Part shown: positions 54,623 to 61,074 of the stretch, piece after piece | Layout: the number at the start of each line of letters is the position of its first letter | Position numbering within the stretch: the stretch's first letter is position 1 | Origin: an uncultured Lachnospiraceae bacterium | GTDB lineage: Bacteria > Bacillota > Clostridia > Lachnospirales > Lachnospiraceae | Assembly (NCBI GenBank): GCA_902773435.1 | Contig: CACYEN010000131.1 | Span: 19,398 to 83,397 of the forward strand | Length of the DNA stretch: 64,000 nt | Direction: 5' to 3' | The notes under the pieces: model-generated | Seen by the model: the letters and a program-made list of their open reading frames with translations, nothing else | What the model was told of the DNA's origin: nothing | Database searches by the model: none | Translations under genes and position numbers: made by a program

Positions 54623-54976
54623 TCAGAACAGGTTGAAGACGATGATGCCCGCGATGATCAGCGCGTTTCCGGCCAGCTTTCTCTTTGTCACCGGCTCCCG
54701 GAAGAACAGGAAGGAGAGAAGCATGACCCACAGATTGCCGATCGACTCCATGACGGACCCGCTCTGCATGCTCACGTTCCTCGCGTAGCCGAGGACGCAG
54801 AGCAGCATTCCGACGACCATCAGGCCGTAGCCCGCGATCACCTTGATATTCATGTATTCCCTGATTACGCTGCTGTGGGGTTCCGACGCGCTCTTCTTCA
54901 GGAGCATCTGCGAGAAGGCAGCGATGAGCGAGGAGAGAGCAAAGAGAAGGACCCACGGATTCCATTTATTCAACAT
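54623..54976 (-). CDS. Small four-helix EamA/SMR-type membrane protein (ArnF/ArnE-like), 117 residues
   Basis: Four hydrophobic helices with a SQMLLKKSA end to helix one and a VMLLSFLFFREP motif in helix three, as in half-size EamA and SMR proteins. The pair ArnE/ArnF of this size flips undecaprenyl-phosphate aminoarabinose. Here too a second four-helix gene overlaps by 11 bases and a polyprenyl GT2 lies upstream, which favours a lipid-sugar flippase over drug efflux. Last gene of its operon. Confidence 0.82.
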   Translation of the reverse strand: MLNKWNPWVLLFALSSLIAAFSQMLLKKSASEPHSSVIREYMNIKVIAGYGLMVVGMLLCVLGYARNVSMQSGSVMESIGNLWVMLLSFLFFREPVTKRKLAGNALIIAGIIVFNLF

Positions 54977-55376
54977 CGCTGTTCACCGTCATGATTCCGC
55001 AGAACACAATAATGATCCCGATCAGTCTGAGCGGCTTTACCGGCTCATGGAAGATCAGGACACTCCATATGAAGGTCCAGAAGATTGCGAACGCCCTGTT
55101 CGCGTAGGCGATCGAGAGGTCGTATCTCTTAATGATCTGCTGCCACACGACCGCGTAGAGGCCGAGGCAGAGCACCTCAAGAAAGAGCCACCTGATCCCG
55201 GCCGGGCTCAGGCCGCTGATCTCCATGCCGAAGATCCTGATGCTTCCCGGATGGGTTCCCGCCATCTTCGCGCAGACCGACGAGACGGTGTACAGCATGA
55301 CCGCCAGCTGGATCGCCAGGATCGAAAGAAGTCCCTTCGGCCCTTTTATCTCATGTTTTTTCGTATTCTCCATCAT
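54966..55376 (-). CDS. Small four-helix EamA/SMR-type membrane protein, 136 residues
   Basis: Partner of the downstream four-helix protein. Helix three carries FAIFWTFIWSVLIFHEP, the same position and Glu-Pro ending as in its partner. The N-terminus is basic and cytosolic. Start candidates are GTG 55379, ATG 55376 and ATG 55373; GTGGAG upstream fits either ATG, and the first overlaps the ATP-grasp stop. Two different half-size proteins encoded together suggest a heterodimer. Confidence 0.82.
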   Translation of the reverse strand: MMENTKKHEIKGPKGLLSILAIQLAVMLYTVSSVCAKMAGTHPGSIRIFGMEISGLSPAGIRWLFLEVLCLGLYAVVWQQIIKRYDLSIAYANRAFAIFWTFIWSVLIFHEPVKPLRLIGIIIVFCGIMTVNSDVE

Positions 55377-57781
55377 CACTCCACAATAACCCTGACGTAC
55401 CTGTCTATATGCTGAAGGGCGTCCGTCATCCCGCCGGCGTCGTCAAACGCAAGGATCATGGCCCCGACAGCGAACGACGCGTTCCGGAAGCGGGACACGG
55501 GGTCCCCCTCCTCCACGAAGAGCTTCTGAAGCAGGATGTGTCTCACGAACCCGGGATCGACCTCGAGTCCCCTGAAGATCCCGTCCGACGCCGAGTGCAG
55601 GATGTAGGACGAAGTGTATCTGTAGGCCCGCGCCGCGGCGGGAAGCCCCGGCGGATCCCCGACCGCCTGACGGACGACCGCGAGGGCGAGATCCGCCCCG
55701 CACGCCTCCCTGATCGCGTCGGAGATCAGGTTTCCCCCGCTTCTCGGCCCGAGCTCCATGATATACACGGTTCCGTCCGCGCGGACGATGTACTCGAGAT
55801 TGAAGGCCCCGATCGAGAGGCCGAGCAGGTCGATCATCCCCTGTACCTGCCGCATCGCCTCGTCCTGATACTTCCGGTCCTGGCAGGACGGGAAGCTGTG
55901 GCCGGTCGGCGTGAACCTGGACACGGCGTTGTCGTGGTGCTGGTCACAGAGCCCCCTGAAGACGATCCTTCCCCCGTCGACAAAGATGTCCCCGTCGATC
56001 CGGAAGCCCTCGTGGTCCAGGAACTCCTCGACCATAATCTCTCCCGATCTCGCGTAGCTTCGCGCCTCCTCCCAGGCAGCGTCGAACTCCGGCCCGGGCA
56101 GGGCGAGGCCCACCCCCTTGCTGCCGGACGAGTCCGTCGGCTTGACGATGACCCGCGTCCCGATCTCCCGCGCGAACGCGGAAGCCCGGTCCCGGTCGGA
56201 GAAGCATCCGAAGCGCGGGTGGGGGAAGCCGTTCTCAGCCTGGAAGCGGCGGAACAGGTTCTTGTGCGTCAGGAGCCAGACGGAGGAGAGCGGGTTCGTC
56301 GGGAGCCTGAGGTTCCCGGCGACATAGGCGGCTGTCGGAGCCGACACGTCCGACGCGTAGGAGACAATCCCGTCGATCCCAAGCTCCCGGGCCTTCGCGA
56401 GCACCTGTTCCCGGTCCACCGTGCTGATATTATAGTACTCGTCGGCGGCGGCGTGGGCGGGGTTCGAAGGAAGGTAGTCCACGCTGACGACGTGATAGCC
56501 CGCGCGCTTAGCCGCGAGCGTCGCGGTCTTCTGGTAGAAGTTTCCCCCGAGCATCATGATCTTCTTCCGGGGCAGGGAACTCTCCTCCGCCAAAGAGGGC
56601 TCGATCGCGATCGCCGCCCTCACCTCGAGCGCGGCCTTCTCCGCCTCTTCCACATCCGCCGTCTCCAGGATGACATGCCCTATGCGGTCGGTCCCGTTCC
56701 TCATCGTGTGGACGGTGTCCCCGACCTCCGGGTCCACGCGAAGCCCGCTCAGCTTTCCCTCCAGTTCACCGATCCTGAACCGGTCAATACTCTTCACGGT
56801 TCCGTTGACTTCGCTGAAGATCAGCCTGGAAATGCAGGGAACGGCCCTCCGGGGCTCGAGATCGGGCTCCCTCCCGAAGGCGATATCGATGATCGCCCTG
56901 TAGTAGTCGATGCCCGTATAGATCGAGATCAGCTCGGGAATGCAGGTCGCTCCGCAGCGTCCGCCCGCCTCAAGTACGGAGATCTCCCCGTCGGGCCTCA
57001 CGATCATGTCGCAGTTGACCGCGCAGTTGTTGAGCCCCGTCGCACAGATGATCCGCCCGAGCTGTTCTTCGGCGCGGCGGCTGACTCCGGCGTCCATGGG
57101 AAGCGGGAACACGTGCCCCGCGGGGACGACGATTCCGCCGGCGGAGGCGTTGATTTTCCCGTGCGGCATGAAGAGACCCGCCCTGTGATTCACGACGAGC
57201 GCGTCGACGCCGATCTCTATGCCCTCCTCGAATTTCTCCACAACGAAGTGATCCGTCCTTGAGGCGCTGCATGCGCTCTCCCACGCCGCGGGAAAGGCCT
57301 CCTCTTCGTCCACCTTCGTGATCCCGCGGCTTCCGGACACGTCACACGCCTTGACCATGACCGGGAAGCCGATCTCCCGCGCTGCGGAAAGCCCCTCAGA
57401 GAGGCTGCGGACGACGCGGTGCGGGGAGGTGTTCACGATACCTCTCCACACGTCCTTCATGAGCGCCTTGTCCGAGAGAATTCTCGCTGCGCTCCCCGAT
57501 ATCCCGGGGAGGCCGAGCTCGTCACAGACAAGTCCGAGGGACCGGACGGCGACGTCCGTCCCGGTCGTCACCGCGGCGTCGATGCCCTCGGCTCTCGCCG
57601 CGGCAAGCACCGCCGGTGGATCGGCGGTATTGATCTCCAGTACCCTGTCCGCGATCCGGAATCCCGGATAATTTCCCGGCACGCTCAGCACCACGGTCGA
57701 TATTCCCATCTCCCTGGCCTTTCGGATCAGGGGCTCCTGATAGAGCCCCGCGCCGAGAATCATCAGCTTCTTCCCGCTCAT
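55376..57781 (-). CDS. Tandem ATP-grasp ligase, 801 residues
   Basis: The ATG at 57781 overlaps the GT2 stop as ATGA; the much longer frame is antisense-like read-through. Residues 1-400 and 406-801 are each a full ATP-grasp unit with its own pre-ATP-grasp fold. Openings are KKLMILGAGLYQEPLI and KKIMMLGGNFYQKTAT. ATP-lysine segments are GFPVMVKACDVSGSRG and IVKPTDSSGSKGVG. Metal sites are VLEAGGRCGATCIPE and IMELGPRSGGNLI. ATP-grasp ligases join a carboxylate to an amine or similar group through an acyl phosphate. Neither substrate can be read here. Both halves look catalytically competent. Coupling to a lipid-sugar GT2 and small flippases suggests action on a surface-glycan precursor. Confidence 0.9.
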   Translation of the reverse strand: MSGKKLMILGAGLYQEPLIRKAREMGISTVVLSVPGNYPGFRIADRVLEINTADPPAVLAAARAEGIDAAVTTGTDVAVRSLGLVCDELGLPGISGSAARILSDKALMKDVWRGIVNTSPHRVVRSLSEGLSAAREIGFPVMVKACDVSGSRGITKVDEEEAFPAAWESACSASRTDHFVVEKFEEGIEIGVDALVVNHRAGLFMPHGKINASAGGIVVPAGHVFPLPMDAGVSRRAEEQLGRIICATGLNNCAVNCDMIVRPDGEISVLEAGGRCGATCIPELISIYTGIDYYRAIIDIAFGREPDLEPRRAVPCISRLIFSEVNGTVKSIDRFRIGELEGKLSGLRVDPEVGDTVHTMRNGTDRIGHVILETADVEEAEKAALEVRAAIAIEPSLAEESSLPRKKIMMLGGNFYQKTATLAAKRAGYHVVSVDYLPSNPAHAAADEYYNISTVDREQVLAKARELGIDGIVSYASDVSAPTAAYVAGNLRLPTNPLSSVWLLTHKNLFRRFQAENGFPHPRFGCFSDRDRASAFAREIGTRVIVKPTDSSGSKGVGLALPGPEFDAAWEEARSYARSGEIMVEEFLDHEGFRIDGDIFVDGGRIVFRGLCDQHHDNAVSRFTPTGHSFPSCQDRKYQDEAMRQVQGMIDLLGLSIGAFNLEYIVRADGTVYIMELGPRSGGNLISDAIREACGADLALAVVRQAVGDPPGLPAAARAYRYTSSYILHSASDGIFRGLEVDPGFVRHILLQKLFVEEGDPVSRFRNASFAVGAMILAFDDAGGMTDALQHIDRYVRVIVE

Positions 57782-58698
57782 AGGTTCACCTTGTCCCGCA
57801 CGATATACTGCGGTGTCGAGTAGACTGACAGCACGATCTCCCCGATATACTCCCCGATAATTCCGAGAACCAGAAGGATCAGGCCGAAGAAAATCAGCAG
57901 GATACAGACGAGAGAGGACCAGCCCATCGTCATCCCGGGATGAAGAATCTTGTGAATGACCGTCACGACCGCGGCGATGAAGCCCACCACCGAGGTGACG
58001 CCCCCGACCACCGAGGCGATGCGGAGCGGAAGCACCGAGAAATTCCAGTACGCCATCCAGAGTTTCAGCAGCTTTCTCAGCGTATAGCCGGACTCGCCGT
58101 ATTCCCTTTTGTGGTGCTCGATCTCGACATTTCCGATATTGTGCGTGCACCGGAAGAAGATCCCGTCGACGTAGGGGTTGTAGTTCTTGTACTGGATCAC
58201 CTGATCCCGGACATTCTTCGTGATCATCCAGAAGTTGCTGGATTCTATGTCTTTGGGCCTTCCGAGCAGCATGCTGGACGACACCTTGTTGAGCCAGCTC
58301 GTCACGCGCTTCCCGAACCTGTTCGTGCTCTTTCTGTACACGCCGTAGACGACGTCGAAGCCGTCTTCCATCCTCCCGATGATCTTCCTCAGCTGGGACG
58401 GATGCGTCTGCATATCGTCGTCCATGCCGATGCAGAAGTCGCCCTCTGCGTAGTTGAGGCCGCACATAAGGGCATTGTGCTGGCCGAAATTCCTCATAAG
58501 GCTGATCCCCTTCACCTCGGGATACTCCGCCGCGAGCTCCCTGATCTTATCGTAGGTTCCGTCCGCAGAGCAGTCGTTGACCAGCACGAATTCGCATCCG
58601 TAGCCGTCCATCCGGGAGAACTCCTCCCTCACGAGGCGCACGACCTCCCCGATCGTTTTCTCGGAATTGTAGCAGGGGATTATCACTGACACGAGCAT
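57778..58698 (-). CDS. Polyprenyl-phosphate glycosyltransferase (ArnC/GtrB-like GT2)
   Basis: The 306-residue protein has a GT-A domain with VSVIIPCYNSEKTI, LVNDCSADGTYD and MDDDMQTHP (Asp93-95), then two C-terminal helices at about 225-250 and 257-285. This is the layout of enzymes that move one sugar from a nucleotide donor to undecaprenyl phosphate on the inner face. GGAGAA is nine bases before the ATG. It starts the coupled four-gene operon with the ATP-grasp and two EamA proteins. Confidence 0.92.
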   Translation of the reverse strand: MLVSVIIPCYNSEKTIGEVVRLVREEFSRMDGYGCEFVLVNDCSADGTYDKIRELAAEYPEVKGISLMRNFGQHNALMCGLNYAEGDFCIGMDDDMQTHPSQLRKIIGRMEDGFDVVYGVYRKSTNRFGKRVTSWLNKVSSSMLLGRPKDIESSNFWMITKNVRDQVIQYKNYNPYVDGIFFRCTHNIGNVEIEHHKREYGESGYTLRKLLKLWMAYWNFSVLPLRIASVVGGVTSVVGFIAAVVTVIHKILHPGMTMGWSSLVCILLIFFGLILLVLGIIGEYIGEIVLSVYSTPQYIVRDKVNL

Positions 58699-58728
58699 GG
58701 CATTGTTCTCCTAAGATAAAAATGTCAG

Positions 58729-58744
58729 GACCGCCGACGCGGTC
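58729..58744. repeat. 16-base palindrome GACCGC-N4-GCGGTC, copy A
   Basis: A perfect 6-bp inverted repeat between the desulfhydrase and GT2 genes. The following 12 bases (CACCGCGGGATAA type) are shared with copy C, so 25 of 28 bases match over 58729-58756. Confidence 0.6.
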
Positions 58745-58771
58745 ACCGCGGGATAAAAGATGAGGCCTTCG

Positions 58772-58787
58772 CGCCGCCGGCGCGGTC
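58772..58787. repeat. 16-base palindrome, imperfect copy B
   Basis: CCGCCGGCGCGGTC with two mismatched outer bases, overlapping the stop codon of the PLP enzyme gene. It lies 43 bases from copy A. Confidence 0.45.
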
Positions 58788-59784
58788 ACCCCCGGGAGCG
58801 CGACCGGCCCAGCGCGTCAAAGAACAGCGGCAGGCCGCCCGTATTGATGAAGAGGATCTTCTTCCCCGAGATACCGTTCTCCCGCAGGTAATCGCACATC
58901 CCCCTCCAGGCCTTCCCGGTGTACTCGGGGGCGAGCGCGACAGAATTCTGCAGGAACATGTCCCGGACCGCCTGCGTCACGCGCCCGTCGACGATGCCGT
59001 ACCCGCCGCAGTTCCTGCCGGTTTCAAGATGGATCCTCTCGTCGATCCTCTCCGGCCCGGGGACGTCCGCCCCGTCGGAAGCCCTGTCGGCGAAGTAGCT
59101 TCTTACGGTCTCCCGGAGCACGCTCCGCGCTCTCTCACCAGTTCTCGAGGAGACGGAGATGCCGAGGATCCTGTCCTCATCGCGAAGCTCCATCGCCCCG
59201 GCGATCAGGCCGCCCTGTGTGGCTCCCGTCCCGTAAGGGACGGCGATCAGGTCAAAGCGGATGCCGAGCTCCTTCTCCTCAGCGAGGATCTCCCGGTAAG
59301 CCGAGGCATATGCCCGCGCGGCAATCCCCTCTCTCCCGGTTCCGAACCGGTTCCCGTAGATGTAGTACGGATTCCTCCCCTCGCTCCGGAAGCGCTCCAT
59401 CTCCTCATCGACGGCATCCGCGATCCGGTCCGCCGGGCACGTCCGGACCGGAACGCCGAATCCCTCCGTGATCATCTCATTAAAGGAAATGTCCGTCCCT
59501 TCCCTCTCCCCTCCGGGCCTCGTCGCGATCATTCTGGCGGGTATTCCGCTCACGGCGCACATCCCGGCAAGAATCCTGCAGAGGTTCGACCTGGCGTCGC
59601 CGTAGATCAGCATGGCGTCGTATCCGCCCTCCGTGAGGTCCCGCATGAACTCCCAGCCGATCCTGACCTTGTTGCCTCCGAAGGAGAACGGCTGGAGGTC
59701 CTCCCTCTTCATATAAAATTCATTTCCGGGATCCTCTTTCCAGAGCACCCTGGTGATTGGGGTTGAGACAACCGGATCCGTCAT
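58786..59784 (-). CDS. PLP-dependent D-cysteine desulfhydrase / ACC deaminase-like enzyme
   Basis: A 332-residue fold-type II PLP enzyme. Lys39 in SFGGNKVRIG should bind PLP; KREDLQPF precedes it, and YGTGATQGGLIAGAM forms the phosphate-binding loop. Members deaminate D-cysteine, ACC or related amino acids; specificity is not readable. AGGAGG lies 11 bases before the ATG. It has its own promoter and precedes the GT2/ATP-grasp operon by 87 bases, so it could supply or remove an amino acid used there, but that is inference. Confidence 0.85.
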   Translation of the reverse strand: MTDPVVSTPITRVLWKEDPGNEFYMKREDLQPFSFGGNKVRIGWEFMRDLTEGGYDAMLIYGDARSNLCRILAGMCAVSGIPARMIATRPGGEREGTDISFNEMITEGFGVPVRTCPADRIADAVDEEMERFRSEGRNPYYIYGNRFGTGREGIAARAYASAYREILAEEKELGIRFDLIAVPYGTGATQGGLIAGAMELRDEDRILGISVSSRTGERARSVLRETVRSYFADRASDGADVPGPERIDERIHLETGRNCGGYGIVDGRVTQAVRDMFLQNSVALAPEYTGKAWRGMCDYLRENGISGKKILFINTGGLPLFFDALGRSRSRG

Positions 59785-59817
59785 GATTTCTTACGCCTCC
59801 TGAAAAAGACTTTAACT

Positions 59818-59846
59818 ATCGTATAACCTTTTCCGACCACCGTCAA
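59818..59846 (-). promoter_or_regulatory. Promoter for the PLP enzyme gene and perhaps the GT2/ATP-grasp operon
   Basis: TTGACG at 59841-59846 and TACGAT at 59818-59823, 17 bases apart. Its -35 box lies only 14 bases from that of the divergent promoter. Confidence 0.65.
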
Positions 59847-59860
59847 TGGGATTCTCCACC

Positions 59861-59889
59861 TTGAAGAAGCCCCCGGATTCTTATATAAT
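59861..59889 (+). promoter_or_regulatory. Promoter for the aminotransferase-yfhO operon
   Basis: TTGAAG at 59861-59866 and a consensus TATAAT at 59884-59889 with 17-base spacing, about 38 bases ahead of the start codon. Confidence 0.8.
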
Positions 59890-59926
59890 AGCGAATGTAT
59901 GCACTGTTATGATCGGGAGAAACACC

Positions 59927-61063
59927 ATGATGATCGACTTTAACATTCCGCCCTTCGCGGGAACGGAACCGGAATACATGAAGCAGGCCGCACTCAACAG
60001 GAAGATCTGCGGGGACGGCCCGTTTACAAAGAAATGCCAGGCCTGGATCAGCGAAAAGTTCGGCCTGCCCGCCTCGTTCCTCACGACCTCGGGGACATCG
60101 GCCCTCGAGATGAGCGCGCTGCTCTGCGATATCCGGCCGGGCGATGAAGTCATCATGCCCTCCTATACCTTCTGCTCCACGGCGGACGCCTTCGTCCTCC
60201 GCGGCGCCTCGCTCGTGTTCGTCGACATCAGGCCGGACACGATGAACATCGACGAGCGGCTGATCGAGGACGCCATAACGGAGCGGACCCGGGCCATCGT
60301 CGTCGTCCACTACGCCGGAGTCGCCTGCGAGATGGATACGATCATGGATATCGCGCGCAGGCACTCCCTCTTCGTCGTGGAGGACGCCGCCCAGGCGTTC
60401 GGCTCCTCCTATAAGGACAGGTTCCTCGGGACCATCGGCGATTTCAACTGCTTCTCCTTCCACGAGACGAAGAACTTCTCCATGGGGGAGGGGGGCGCGC
60501 TCGCTCTCCGCGATCTTGCTTATCGCGACAGGGCCGAGATCTACAGGGAGAAGGGAACGGACCGCAGCAGGTTCTTCCGCGGCCAGGTCGATAAGTACAC
60601 CTGGCAGGACTACGGCTCGTCCTATCTGCCGAGCGACATCAACGCCGCCTACCTCTGGGCCGAGCTCGAGGTCTACGACCGCATTTACGGCGACCGCATG
60701 CGGACCTGGAACGAATATGACCGGGTCTTCCGCCCGCTCGCCGGCGAGGGGCTTTTCGAAGTTCCCTCCGTCCCGGCGGAGTGCTGCCACAACGCGCATA
60801 TGTACTACCTGAAAGCCCGGGACCTCGGCGAGCGCACAGCCCTGATCCGGCACCTGAAAGAGAACGGCGTGCTCGCCGTCTTCCACTACATTCCCCTGCA
60901 CTCTTCCCCGGCCGGACTCCGGTTCGGGCGGTTCTTCGGCGAAGACAGATATACCACGCGCGAGAGCGAGCGTCTCGTCAGGCTGCCGCTGTACTACGGC
61001 CTCTCAGACAGGGACCGTGGCCGCGTGATCGAGGCGGTTCTTTCATTCTACCGCCGCGCGTAG
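59927..61063 (+). CDS. Sugar aminotransferase, WecE/RffA-like
   Basis: From the ATG at 59927 (GGGAG seven bases upstream; ATG 59930 is also possible) the protein has 378 residues of the DegT/DnrJ/EryC1 family. Such enzymes transfer an amino group from glutamate to a keto-sugar nucleotide. TTSGTSALEMSALL binds the PLP phosphate. Lys182 in HETKNFSMGEGGAL is the Schiff-base lysine. The N-terminal FNIPPFAGTE and overall pattern resemble dTDP-4-keto-6-deoxy-sugar aminotransferases such as WecE. Its likely substrate class, dTDP-4-keto-6-deoxyglucose, is made by RfbB in this window. Confidence 0.9.
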   Translation: MMIDFNIPPFAGTEPEYMKQAALNRKICGDGPFTKKCQAWISEKFGLPASFLTTSGTSALEMSALLCDIRPGDEVIMPSYTFCSTADAFVLRGASLVFVDIRPDTMNIDERLIEDAITERTRAIVVVHYAGVACEMDTIMDIARRHSLFVVEDAAQAFGSSYKDRFLGTIGDFNCFSFHETKNFSMGEGGALALRDLAYRDRAEIYREKGTDRSRFFRGQVDKYTWQDYGSSYLPSDINAAYLWAELEVYDRIYGDRMRTWNEYDRVFRPLAGEGLFEVPSVPAECCHNAHMYYLKARDLGERTALIRHLKENGVLAVFHYIPLHSSPAGLRFGRFFGEDRYTTRESERLVRLPLYYGLSDRDRGRVIEAVLSFYRRA

Positions 61064-61074
61064 AGGAGGCTCTC

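Noticed and set aside
54623-55376. Paired SMR drug-efflux proteins
   Set aside because: The size and fold fit, but overlap with the ATP-grasp and polyprenyl GT2 genes makes a lipid-sugar flippase more likely. Efflux is not excluded.
57782-58465. N-terminal extension of the ATP-grasp frame
   Set aside because: The extra residues are Arg/Asp-rich and lie out of frame inside the GT2 gene. The ATG at 57781, with its ATGA overlap, restores a normal ATP-grasp N-terminus.
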